The notes beneath the pieces are model-generated. The model was not told where the DNA came from. It was given only the letters and a program-made list of their open reading frames with translations, and did no database searches. A program made the position numbers and the translations under genes. Source: Vibrio sp. RE86 (lineage in GTDB: Bacteria; Pseudomonadota; Gammaproteobacteria; Enterobacterales; Vibrionaceae). From it: a stretch of 64,000 bases of DNA. Every line of letters begins with the position of its first letter. Position 1 is the first letter of the stretch. Where the stretch lies: contig NZ_VTXI01000016.1 in NCBI RefSeq assembly GCF_013114545.1, positions 1 through 64,000 of the forward strand. Reading direction: 5' to 3'. Shown in pieces: positions 26,596 through 34,855 of this stretch.

Positions 26596-27855
26596 ATGTC
26601 TGTTGAATTTTCATCTCTTGGTCTTAATACGGCGCTAGTATCGTCTATCGCGAAGTTAGGACTGATCAATCCTACTGAGGTTCAACAGCAGGCGATTCCA
26701 CATGTTCTTGATGGACAAGACGTTCTCGCAGGCGCGCAAACTGGTACAGGTAAAACTGCCGCTTTTGGTTTGCCGATTTTGCACAAGCTGATTGAATCTG
26801 GCGCGAGCCGAGATCCTCAAAGCAATGATGTTCTTGCCTTGGTTCTTGTACCGACACGAGAGCTTGCGCAGCAGGTGTTTGACAACATGTCGCAATACGC
26901 GCAAGACACCGAAGTAAAGGTGGTGACAGCCTACGGTGGTACGAGCATGAACGTGCAAACCCGCAACCTTCACCAAGGCTGTGATATTTTGATTGCTACC
27001 CCTGGTCGTCTACTTGACCACCTATTTTGTAAGAACATCAATCTACTCAAGACGCAATTCCTAGTGCTTGATGAAGCGGATCGTATGTTGGATATGGGTT
27101 TTATGCCTGATATTAAACGTATTCTGAAACGCATGAGCGAAGAGCGACAGACGCTATTCTTCTCAGCGACGTTCGACAAGCGCATTAAAAACATCGCTTA
27201 CAAAATGCTTGAAGAGCCGGTAGAAGTGCAAGTAACGCCTTCAAACAGCACGGCTGATACGGTTAAACAGATGGTTTATCCAGTTGATAAGAAGCGCAAA
27301 GCAGAATTATTGGCGTACCTGATTGGCTCACGTAACTGGCAACAAGTGTTAGTGTTTACCAAAACTAAGCAGGGCAGTGACGCATTAGCAAAAGAGCTAA
27401 AACTTGATGGCATCAAAGCCGCTTCAATTAATGGTGATAAGAGCCAAGGTGCACGCCAAAAAGCGTTGGATGACTTTAAGTCGGGTAAAGTTCGTGCGCT
27501 TATTGCAACCGATGTTGCCGCGCGTGGCCTAGACATTCAAGAGCTTGAGCAAGTTGTTAACTTTGATATGCCGTACAAAGCGGAAGATTATGTACACCGT
27601 ATTGGTCGTACAGGTCGAGCGGGTAAAGAGGGCTTTGCTGTTTCTTTAATGAGCCGTGATGAAGAGTACCTATTGGAAGCGATCGAGCGCCTCCTTGATA
27701 GCAAGCTCCCTCAAGAATGGCTTGAAGGCTTTGAACCAAGCTTAATTGAAGAGATTGACCCTGAGCGAACTTCGAAGCGTGGCGGCAGAAATTCAGACAA
27801 ACGCAAAATGAAAGCTAAACTGAAGATTCATGCTAACCGCGGTAAAAAGCGCTAA
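26596..27855 (+). CDS. rhlE: DEAD-box RNA helicase, RhlE type
   Basis: This 419-residue helicase has all DEAD-box motifs: PTEVQQQAIP, GAQTGTGKT, PTRELAQQ, TPGRLLDHL, DEADRMLDMGF, SAT, ARGLDI, HRIGRTGR. The start MSVEFSSLGL and the basic C-terminal tail (about 380-419, KRGGRNSDKRKMKAKLK) fit RhlE-type helicases, which act in ribosome assembly and mRNA turnover. It lacks the DbpA RNA-binding domain. The next gene starts 12 bp after the stop and is probably co-transcribed. Confidence 0.86.
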   Translation: MSVEFSSLGLNTALVSSIAKLGLINPTEVQQQAIPHVLDGQDVLAGAQTGTGKTAAFGLPILHKLIESGASRDPQSNDVLALVLVPTRELAQQVFDNMSQYAQDTEVKVVTAYGGTSMNVQTRNLHQGCDILIATPGRLLDHLFCKNINLLKTQFLVLDEADRMLDMGFMPDIKRILKRMSEERQTLFFSATFDKRIKNIAYKMLEEPVEVQVTPSNSTADTVKQMVYPVDKKRKAELLAYLIGSRNWQQVLVFTKTKQGSDALAKELKLDGIKAASINGDKSQGARQKALDDFKSGKVRALIATDVAARGLDIQELEQVVNFDMPYKAEDYVHRIGRTGRAGKEGFAVSLMSRDEEYLLEAIERLLDSKLPQEWLEGFEPSLIEEIDPERTSKRGGRNSDKRKMKAKLKIHANRGKKR

Positions 27856-27866
27856 CGAGTAAACAG

Positions 27867-28403
27867 ATGGTCAGTCAAAAGGATTTAACTGATATCAAAC
27901 TGGAGCTGCTGGACTTGAAAGATTCTCAGCAGCTTTTAGATTTTGAACAACAGAACCGGGATTGGTTTGAACAATTTATTCCCCCAAGAGACGACAACTT
28001 CTACTCAAGTGAAGGTGTTGTCTCTCATATCCAAGAGTTTCTTCTCGATTATAAGTGCCGTCAACTTTTACCGTTGCTGATTAAAAATGATCAGAGTGTG
28101 ATTATTGGTAGGCTCAACTTCACTAACCTAGATTTTAACAAGAAGACTGCGCACGTCGGTTATCGTGTTGGCAAGCTTTCAACGTCAAAAGGTGTGGCAC
28201 AACGCGCATTGGCGAGAGGGATGTCGATTCTGAAATCTCAAGGAATTCGCCGACTGTTTGCTTATGCGGAAGTAGGGAACTGTGCCTCTCAGAAGGTATT
28301 AACAGCCAATGGTTTCACCAAAGTAAGACTTGTTGAGCACTATGCGGAGCTTCACGGTAAGCCGATCGATTGTATTGAGTTTACGTACCTAATAGATCAA
28401 TAA
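27867..28403 (+). CDS. GNAT acetyltransferase, RimJ/RimL-like
   Basis: This 178-residue protein matches the Acetyltransf_3 type used on ribosomal proteins and small molecules: an N-terminal strand IKLELLDLKD, then VIIGRLNFTNLDF, AHVGYRVG, KGVAQRALARGM (acetyl-CoA loop) and ASQKVLTANGFTKV. It follows rhlE by 12 bp, so the two are likely one transcript. The substrate is unknown. The stop codon is inside the stem of the terminator at 28399-28428. Confidence 0.85.
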   Translation: MVSQKDLTDIKLELLDLKDSQQLLDFEQQNRDWFEQFIPPRDDNFYSSEGVVSHIQEFLLDYKCRQLLPLLIKNDQSVIIGRLNFTNLDFNKKTAHVGYRVGKLSTSKGVAQRALARGMSILKSQGIRRLFAYAEVGNCASQKVLTANGFTKVRLVEHYAELHGKPIDCIEFTYLIDQ

Positions 28404-28428
28404 AGCCCTCAATTGTGAGGGCTTTATT
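28399..28428. terminator. Bidirectional terminator, 13-bp perfect stem
   Basis: AATAAAGCCCTCA and TGAGGGCTTTATT pair perfectly with a 4-nt loop. Converging genes lie on both sides. Confidence 0.92.
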
Positions 28429-28450
28429 ATTGCGGTGGCGAGTTACGTGC

Positions 28451-29578
28451 TTATGCGTATTGAGCGACTAGCATATCCCAACTTTTACGTTGAACCGCCA
28501 ACTCTTGCTTCATTTGTTGGTAGCGCACTTTAAGCAGAGATTGCTCATATTTCTGTGCCAAATCCGCCTTCTTCGACTCTAAAAGTTGTTTTTTCAGGTC
28601 GTAGTAGTCAGACATCTTGCCAACTAATGCATCAAACTCTTTATTTAACGTCTCATTAAGCAGTTTGGCGTTTGGCAGGCCACTGACCTTTTGAGAAGCT
28701 TTTGCTAATGATTGTTTCGCTATCGCTTTTTCAATTTTGAGCTTTGGTGTAACTCGAAGTTTGCGTGTTAAACCAAGCCATGAGCACGATTTAATCAACC
28801 ATTTAGTCGGATCGTATTGCCACCAGTAGATGCCATTACGGTAATCATTCTCAAAAATGTGGTGGTAATTGTGGTAACCCTCGCCAAAAGTAAATACTGC
28901 TAGCACAGCGTTATCGCGCGCCGTGTTTTTATCGGTATAAGGTTGAGAACCCCAGATATGAGCAAGAGAATTAATAAAGAACGTCGAGTGGTGGCTTAGT
29001 ACAAGACGAAGTGCACCAACGACCAAAATCATACCAAGGATATCACCGTGAATAACGCCCAATAGAATAGGGATACCAAAGTTAGTCGCAAGCGCGAGTG
29101 GTACATAGTATTTGTGCTGCCACATCACGGTTTTGTCTTTTTGTAGATCGCGACAGTTGGCGTAGTCATCGTAGGTGTTGGCATTGTACTCACGCAACAT
29201 CCAGCCAATGTGAGAGAACCAAAATCCGCGTTTTGCTGAGTATGGATCTTTATCGTTGTTGTCTACGTGCTTGTGGTGAATACGGTGATCCGAACTCCAG
29301 TGAAGCGCACTGTTTTGTAAAGCAAACGCGCCACCAATTGCGAAGATGAATCTAAGTACAGGGTGCGCTTCATAAGTTTTATGAGACCATAGGCGGTGGT
29401 AACCTGCGGTAATCGACAAGTTACAGAATGAAAATGCGACTAAGAACCAAATCAGATGCTCAGCGCCATATCCTGATGTCATTCCATACCAAGGTACGAG
29501 AATAGCCGCGATCAAGAATGAAGATAAAAAGATAAATACATTTAACCAGATCAAAGGTGGTTTCTTAGAACTCGACAT
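28451..29578 (-). CDS. Delta-9 acyl-CoA/lipid desaturase
   Basis: This 375-residue membrane di-iron desaturase inserts a double bond into saturated fatty acyl chains. The three histidine boxes are present: HRLWSH, HRIHHKH and HNYHH. Hydrophobic pairs surround them (WLNVFIFLSSFLIAAIL, LIWFLVAFSFCNL, ILLGVIHGDILGMILVVG). The last 80 residues are charged and helical (KKQLLESKKADLAQKYEQ), an extra soluble tail common in vibrio and marine homologues. A FabR/DesT-like palindrome lies about 40 bp upstream, which fits control by membrane unsaturation. It is a single gene. Confidence 0.88.
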   Translation of the reverse strand: MSSSKKPPLIWLNVFIFLSSFLIAAILVPWYGMTSGYGAEHLIWFLVAFSFCNLSITAGYHRLWSHKTYEAHPVLRFIFAIGGAFALQNSALHWSSDHRIHHKHVDNNDKDPYSAKRGFWFSHIGWMLREYNANTYDDYANCRDLQKDKTVMWQHKYYVPLALATNFGIPILLGVIHGDILGMILVVGALRLVLSHHSTFFINSLAHIWGSQPYTDKNTARDNAVLAVFTFGEGYHNYHHIFENDYRNGIYWWQYDPTKWLIKSCSWLGLTRKLRVTPKLKIEKAIAKQSLAKASQKVSGLPNAKLLNETLNKEFDALVGKMSDYYDLKKQLLESKKADLAQKYEQSLLKVRYQQMKQELAVQRKSWDMLVAQYA

Positions 29579-29602
29579 GGTGAATTCCTTTCAGCTAACA
29601 AT

Positions 29603-29636
29603 TGTGCGCTAGAATATCAGCGCACACGTGTAAGTC
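29603..29636. promoter_or_regulatory. FabR-like operator and inverted repeat upstream of the desaturase
   Basis: TGTGCGCT (29603-29610) and AGCGCACA (29619-29626) are a perfect 8-bp inverted repeat. Overlapping it, AGCGCACACGTGTAAGTC (29619-29636) resembles the E. coli FabR motif (AGCG-ACACGTGT core). The site lies 25-58 bp before the desaturase start. Confidence 0.5.
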
Positions 29637-29848
29637 AAACTGATTCCTCTCAATTTATGAGACCTCAATGACCTTTTTAGTAACAAGGTATAAGAATTGC
29701 TTTTTTGAGTGACCAAACCACGTAAAACGACCATTTCCATTAGTTGATTCCTTGAGTATCACTTTTTGCGCTCTTGTATTGCAATCCTCGGTACGGCGTA
29801 TCGTTTCTGTTATTAATGCCTAATAGAGGGTTTATTAGAGTATTTGAA

Positions 29849-32137
29849 ATGAAACGATTGATTGGGCTTTTAGCCAATACCTTGCTTTTAGTAACACCAT
29901 TTTCGGTATCTGCTGAGGGTAGTCACCAGATGGGGATATCAGCGGCTGGGGTTGGGCAACCTTTGCACCAAAATACGGTGTTGTATGTACATGCTAAATC
30001 TGGCGAGACAATACACATCAATGCGTGTGACGCTGAGGTTGCTAACTTGGAAGTGGAGGTCTTCGACACCTATCTCGCTTCTAATGGCATGTATGCGCAG
30101 TGGAACAAGTTGACGTCGTTATCTTCTTCGGTTGCAACAGTGGATTGTGCCTCAGATATGACGGCTTCGTTGGCGCCAACGGCATTGCAATATACCGCCG
30201 CATCTGACGGTGTCTATGTGGTTCGATTTGTTGATGTCGCTGGGAACAGAACATTTGAACGTTGGGACATATCGGTAAATAGTAGCCCTCATGATTCCAT
30301 TGATCCAACCAGAAACAGTGGCAATCTTTTCTCTTATACTTGGGCGTTTGTAACAGAAGGAACAACACAAGATCAGGCGACGACCACACGTCTATATGCC
30401 GTTGCACCAGGTGGGTTCGTAAATACCAATTATGTTTGGGTCCTAGACTTGAACGAATTCTCCGGTCATATCTATGACATCGTCGCCAACAGTGTAGGGT
30501 TGCCTTCGCCTGACTCCGGGCTTAGTAAAGAGCTATCAGGAACAGGAGTACCTATTCCTGAGTACCCTGTATATCTTAGCTATCCAATAGAAGCAGACAT
30601 AAATCCAACACCGACCGAACCTCCTTCGTTTGTGGTTGGTGGAGAGCCAACTTTTGTTGGTACTGACGGTCAAATTGGCTTTCATCCAGAGCTTGGAGAG
30701 AGGGGAGAGATCACCTTTAGACCAAATATCTCGGGCACTTATGCAATCAAAATCGACACCAACCGTGATGGTCTTTTCGCAGACAATGATATGTACATTT
30801 CCGGTGACATGACGGCAAATACGGAAGTTCGAGCAGAGTGGGACGGGACAGATTCACTAGGTAATCATCTATCACAAGGGCAGTACAATATTGAAGTAGA
30901 GCTGAGAATTGGTGAATACCACTTTGTCGCACGTGATGTTGAGACAAGTGGTGGCGGTTCTGGCAACGGGTTGACCATTCTAAAAGCCGTTGACGCAGAC
31001 ACGGTTCAAGGTGCTCAAGTGTATTGGGATGATGCGACCTTTCTTGGTGGAAGTTCGACGCTACCAAATGGGGTACTTTCTACAGAGGAAGACGGCCCCC
31101 ACCGCCACACATGGGGGGACTTTTCTGATGACAGCTTGGGCAACAATGCATACATCGATACCTATGTGATCGGAGAAAAAGTCTCAGCACAGATCGCCGG
31201 TCAACTTATCGATACGACAGCTCCTTCGTTTACAGAGGGTTTTGAACGAACTGTTGAGGTGATCGAGGATAACACTGCTGTTACTACGATTAACGCAACT
31301 GGTGGCGTGCCAAGTTATCGCTATGGAATAGAGGGGATTGATGCCTCGCTATTTTTGTTGACCCCTTCTGGTGAACTAGCATTTGTTACCGCACCAGGCT
31401 ACTCAAGCCCGCAAGACAATGATGGAGACAACCACTATCAAATAGTCGTGACGGTAACGGATAGCTTAGATAGAAGTTCACAGCAAAATATTACCGTGTC
31501 TGTTTTATCTGATAATCGTGCCCCCGTTGCGTCAGACATAAGCGTAAAAGTTGTTGAAGACAGTGATGGAAATACCATCGTTATACATGCAGTCGATCTG
31601 GATGGTGATGGCTTGATCTACAGCATTGAAGCTATGCCAACATATGGCATTTTGGAGGGGGATGGTTCGACGTTTAAGTATACGCCCAATGCAAATTTCC
31701 ACGGACAAGATCTCTTCACATTCTCGGCATTTGATGGTCAATTGAATTCAAATACGGCTGCCGTATACATCGATGTGTTAGCGGATCTTGATGGTGACTT
31801 GGACCCAGATATTACCGACCCAGATGATGACGGAGACAAGGTGCCTGATGCTGTTGAAGGCGACATTGATACGGATGGCGATGGCATACCCGATAGCCGT
31901 GATCTTGACTCAGACAATGACGGTATCTTGGATCAACATGAGAACGGTGATTTCAACAACGATGGGGTTGATGATCGAATCCAAAAACAAGCCCAAGTGA
32001 CCACTGGTTTGAACGGTAACGGTGGCTCGATCAATGTCATTGCGATCATGATTTTAGTATTACTTTCTATTAGCAGATGCCCTAAATCAATAGTCAGTAT
32101 TTTAGGGGGCGCGCTTAACCTGCGACCTTCTATTTAG
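29849..32137 (+). CDS. Exported cadherin-like protein with calcium repeats and C-terminal anchor
   Basis: The ATG at 29849 starts a signal peptide (MKRLIGLLANTLLLVTPFSVSA) and gives 762 residues. The N-terminal half is beta-rich and Gly/Thr-rich without a family that is recognised. After about 470 there are cadherin/tandem-Ig-like repeats (GGVPSYRYGI, DNDGDNHYQIVVTVTD, VDLDGDGLIYSIEAMPTYG), then Asp-rich calcium loops of thrombospondin type-3 form (DLDGDLDPDITDPDDDGD, DTDGDGIPDSRDLDSDNDG). The end has NGNGGSINVIAIMILVLLSI followed by SR, resembling a GlyGly-CTERM sorting signal, but 19 residues follow. It is probably a surface or secreted adhesin-like protein. It overlaps the convergent XRE gene by 8 bp. 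Confidence 0.78.
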   Translation: MKRLIGLLANTLLLVTPFSVSAEGSHQMGISAAGVGQPLHQNTVLYVHAKSGETIHINACDAEVANLEVEVFDTYLASNGMYAQWNKLTSLSSSVATVDCASDMTASLAPTALQYTAASDGVYVVRFVDVAGNRTFERWDISVNSSPHDSIDPTRNSGNLFSYTWAFVTEGTTQDQATTTRLYAVAPGGFVNTNYVWVLDLNEFSGHIYDIVANSVGLPSPDSGLSKELSGTGVPIPEYPVYLSYPIEADINPTPTEPPSFVVGGEPTFVGTDGQIGFHPELGERGEITFRPNISGTYAIKIDTNRDGLFADNDMYISGDMTANTEVRAEWDGTDSLGNHLSQGQYNIEVELRIGEYHFVARDVETSGGGSGNGLTILKAVDADTVQGAQVYWDDATFLGGSSTLPNGVLSTEEDGPHRHTWGDFSDDSLGNNAYIDTYVIGEKVSAQIAGQLIDTTAPSFTEGFERTVEVIEDNTAVTTINATGGVPSYRYGIEGIDASLFLLTPSGELAFVTAPGYSSPQDNDGDNHYQIVVTVTDSLDRSSQQNITVSVLSDNRAPVASDISVKVVEDSDGNTIVIHAVDLDGDGLIYSIEAMPTYGILEGDGSTFKYTPNANFHGQDLFTFSAFDGQLNSNTAAVYIDVLADLDGDLDPDITDPDDDGDKVPDAVEGDIDTDGDGIPDSRDLDSDNDGILDQHENGDFNNDGVDDRIQKQAQVTTGLNGNGGSINVIAIMILVLLSISRCPKSIVSILGGALNLRPSI

Positions 32138-32891
32138 ATAAAACAGAAACCTCGCGGAGCAGTGTTCCGTCAATCTCTGGGAGTTCATCAGCTAGTGTAA
32201 TCACTTTACCTTCCGCAACAGACATCATGATGTTGCGTTCAGGTGCTAGCTGATTTTCGATGTTTTGAGTGTGCAGAGTATTAATCTGATCATACAGGTT
32301 TGTTTCAACTTGCTCGACTTGCTGATTGGTCAAACGATAGCGAGAAAGGTACATATTCGGCCTAGGGCGTGAGGCCTCTTGGTGTTCTTTGAATCGTTTA
32401 ACGAACAACTTGTCTAGCGCAGAGCCTTCTTTAATATAGAAACGTGAATGGCGAAGTTTTTTAATGTCATGGTGATCGATAACCTCTATATATCCCATCA
32501 TTTCAAGTACGCGAAGATAGATTGTTATAGAAGCGTCACTCAATCCATGTTTATTCTGAATCTCGCTTACTGACATTTTGAGTGAAATCAGCATGTAAGC
32601 AAAGTCGAAAATATAGGGGTGCTGGCTGAAGATTTCATTATTTTCAGTAGAAATGTTACGCACATCTTGATGCTGGAATCGCTTAGCAAGTAGGGCAATT
32701 TCGACAATGTCAGTGTTTAGGAAATTGGCGTAAAACGTAATTTTGTCGATTCCCAAACTCGGATTATGAAATTGACGCTTCAAGCTGCTCACGGGTACTC
32801 CGCAACGCTGGGATAACTGAGAGAAATTGAGATCTTGCTGCTTCATTGTTTCGCGCAAGGCTTTCAAAAGATATTGTTCAGAAATCGACAT
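32130..32891 (-). CDS. XRE-type regulator with a second winged-helix-like region
   Basis: Starting at the ATG at 32891 (MSISEQYLLKALRETMKQQ) the protein has 253 residues. Residues about 5-62 form a Cro/C1 helix-turn-helix (LNFSQLSQRCGVPVSSLKRQF). Residues about 90-150 look like a winged helix: MSVSEIQNKHGLSDASITIY, then LRVLEMMGYIEV and a HSRFYIKEGS wing. No enzyme or ligand domain is recognised in the rest. The first in-frame ATG (32963) would add 24 residues without better support. Its target may be the convergent surface protein or the upstream acetyltransferase, which is inferred from position only. Confidence 0.72.
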   Translation of the reverse strand: MSISEQYLLKALRETMKQQDLNFSQLSQRCGVPVSSLKRQFHNPSLGIDKITFYANFLNTDIVEIALLAKRFQHQDVRNISTENNEIFSQHPYIFDFAYMLISLKMSVSEIQNKHGLSDASITIYLRVLEMMGYIEVIDHHDIKKLRHSRFYIKEGSALDKLFVKRFKEHQEASRPRPNMYLSRYRLTNQQVEQVETNLYDQINTLHTQNIENQLAPERNIMMSVAEGKVITLADELPEIDGTLLREVSVLSK

Positions 32892-33065
32892 ATCGCTTCG
32901 CTTGATTTTATGGAATGGCGTATAAGCATTATAAATAGATTGGTAAGTAAGGCAACTAAGCACAAAGATGGTGCAACTATTGCCCTAGAATGTTTGGCTT
33001 TTAGTTGATTGTTTTATAGTATGAAGGGGTGAGCAATCCTTACAGGAAGTAATAAGGAACTATAA

Positions 33066-33626
33066 ATGGAATTAAAAGTAGCTGAATATAGCGACTACGA
33101 GCGTATCGCCTCATTGCATGCCCAGAGCTGGCAAAAGTTTTATTACGGAATCTTGGGTAAAGATTTTTTAGAAAACGAGGTGACCGATGAACGTTCTGCG
33201 ATTTGGCAAACTCGACTGATCAACCCTCCTTTCAACCAACACGTTCTCCTTATAGAAGAAGGCGGTTTGCTGTGCGGCTTTATCTGCGCTTTTGGCAACC
33301 ATGACTTTGAAAAGGGGACGATCATCGATGCTTTGCATGTTGACCCTAGCTATCGTGGACGCGGTATTGGCGCGCAACTGTTGTCCGAAATGTCGAAGTG
33401 GATTTCTCAATACTTCCCGGACAATGGCGTTTATTTGGAAGTGATGAAAGAGAACAAGCAGGCAGTCGAGTTCTACAACCATTTAGGTGGTGAATGTACG
33501 CTAGAGCGCCTTTGGAATGCGCCGTGTGGTAATCAGGTGCCAGAGCTGGTGTACACTTGGAAATCGGCTGATGATTTACTGCAATCAGTGGAATCTCATT
33601 TAAAGTCAGAACTTGTAACAGCTTGA
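33066..33626 (+). CDS. GNAT-family N-acetyltransferase
   Basis: This 186-residue protein has the GNAT core: LKVAEYSDYERIASLHAQSW, a strand LCGFICAFGN, DALHVDPSYRGRGIGAQLL (acetyl-CoA loop RGRGIG), and NKQAVEFYNHLGGE. The last 35 residues are a helical extension. AAGGAA stands before the ATG. The substrate is unknown. It is upstream of the RND genes, but a 100-bp gap with an inverted repeat suggests a separate transcript. Confidence 0.87.
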   Translation: MELKVAEYSDYERIASLHAQSWQKFYYGILGKDFLENEVTDERSAIWQTRLINPPFNQHVLLIEEGGLLCGFICAFGNHDFEKGTIIDALHVDPSYRGRGIGAQLLSEMSKWISQYFPDNGVYLEVMKENKQAVEFYNHLGGECTLERLWNAPCGNQVPELVYTWKSADDLLQSVESHLKSELVTA

Positions 33627-33672
33627 AACACTTAATGCATATGTTCTGATAATCCTCGGACATTTGCTTGTA

Positions 33673-33721
33673 GACCGTTAGGTAGCTTTAGATAAGCCCA
33701 TTTTTTATTTATCTAACGGTC
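33673..33721. promoter_or_regulatory. Nested inverted repeats just before the RND adaptor gene
   Basis: GACCGTTAG (33673-33681) pairs with CTAACGGTC (33713-33721), and TTAGATAA (33688-33695) pairs with TTATCTAA (33709-33716). The outer arm ends 5 bp before the ATG and covers the weak ribosome-binding region (ACGG). This is either an operator for a repressor or an RNA hairpin controlling translation. Confidence 0.5.
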
Positions 33722-33726
33722 TATTC

Positions 33727-34845
33727 ATGAAAAAAACGTTACTCTTCACGGCACTTAGTAGTGCTCTTTTTCTCGTAGGATGCGGCGACAACACCCAGGG
33801 ACAGACACAGATGCCGGCCCAGCTCGTCGTTGCTGAACAGGCTCAATTCACACCACACCAACAAAGCAAATCCTATATTGGCCGTGTTGAAGCGGTAGAA
33901 GATACGAATATCACCGCTCAAGTAACAGGTTATCTGCAGTCTCGCCATTTTGAAGAAGGCGAGATGGTTGAGAAAGGCCAACTGTTATACTCGATTGAAC
34001 CCTCGTCGTTCGAAGCGCAATTAGCAAGTGCCAAAGCCTCTTTAGCACAGGCAAAAGCAGAACTAAAAAAAGCACAACTTGACTTCGAACGTGGCAAAAA
34101 CCTCCTTCCTAAAGGCAGTATTTCGCAGTCTGAATTTGATAACCTCAACGCCGCATTGCTTGGTGCTCAAGCTCAGGTTGAAGCGGGTAAAGCACAAACG
34201 CATTTAGCAGAAGTAAACCTCTCTTATACCCAAATCAAGGCGCCATTCTCAGGTCGTATTGCTCAAAGCAAGGTGAGTACGGGTGATTTGGTTTCTCCTC
34301 AGTCAGGCATTTTGACAACCTTAGTCAGCTTAGACCCAGTTCATACCAGCTTTAGTATCAGTGAACGAGAACGTTTAGAGCTTGGTATGGATCGCGTGGG
34401 TGGTGAAGGCTCAGCCGATGCGGTAGAAGTGCAAGTAGTGCTCGAAAATGGTCAGGCGTTCGATCACATCGGTAAGCTCGACTTCCTTGGTAACCGTATT
34501 GATTTGAACACCGGTACGATCGCGATGCGCGCTGTCGTAGACAACCCAGAGTATCGATTACTGCCTGGTCAGCATATTCGTGTTGAACTGCGTGAAAAAC
34601 AAGCGCAAGACGTGATTGTGATTCCGCGTCGCGCTGTTCAAACCGATCTTGAAGGTAACTTTGTGATGATCGTAGCTGAAGGCAATGTTGCGGAAAGACG
34701 TAATGTTGAACTTGGGCGTCAACTGGATAACGGCGTGATTGTTAGAAGCGGTTTAAAAGCGGACGAACAAGTCATCACTCAAGGCTTACAGCGTATTCGT
34801 AATGGTGTGCCAGTGCGTTTTGAACAATCAGCAGATGCTCAATAA
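33727..34845 (+). CDS. RND efflux periplasmic adaptor lipoprotein (AcrA-like)
   Basis: This 372-residue membrane-fusion protein is a lipoprotein: lipobox LFLVGCGD with lipidated Cys19. The order is beta-barrel/lipoyl start (SYIGRVEAVEDTNITAQVTG), a helical hairpin (about 95-165, QLASAKASLAQAKAELKKAQ), the second lipoyl half (YTQIKAPFSGRIAQSKVSTG), and the membrane-proximal part ending in QGLQRIRNGVPVRF. It links an inner-membrane pump to an outer-membrane TolC channel. The pump gene begins 10 bp downstream. A TolC-type gene is not present here. Confidence 0.93.
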   Translation: MKKTLLFTALSSALFLVGCGDNTQGQTQMPAQLVVAEQAQFTPHQQSKSYIGRVEAVEDTNITAQVTGYLQSRHFEEGEMVEKGQLLYSIEPSSFEAQLASAKASLAQAKAELKKAQLDFERGKNLLPKGSISQSEFDNLNAALLGAQAQVEAGKAQTHLAEVNLSYTQIKAPFSGRIAQSKVSTGDLVSPQSGILTTLVSLDPVHTSFSISERERLELGMDRVGGEGSADAVEVQVVLENGQAFDHIGKLDFLGNRIDLNTGTIAMRAVVDNPEYRLLPGQHIRVELREKQAQDVIVIPRRAVQTDLEGNFVMIVAEGNVAERRNVELGRQLDNGVIVRSGLKADEQVITQGLQRIRNGVPVRFEQSADAQ

Positions 34846-34855
34846 AGAGGTGTAA

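Noticed and set aside
28399..28428. The perfect 13-bp stem as a mobile-element end.
   Set aside because: Position between converging genes and the A/T tails fit an ordinary two-way terminator.
32130..32137. The 8-bp convergent overlap of the surface-protein gene with the XRE gene as an antisense control element.
   Set aside because: Short convergent overlaps are common and nothing else in the sequence supports regulation.
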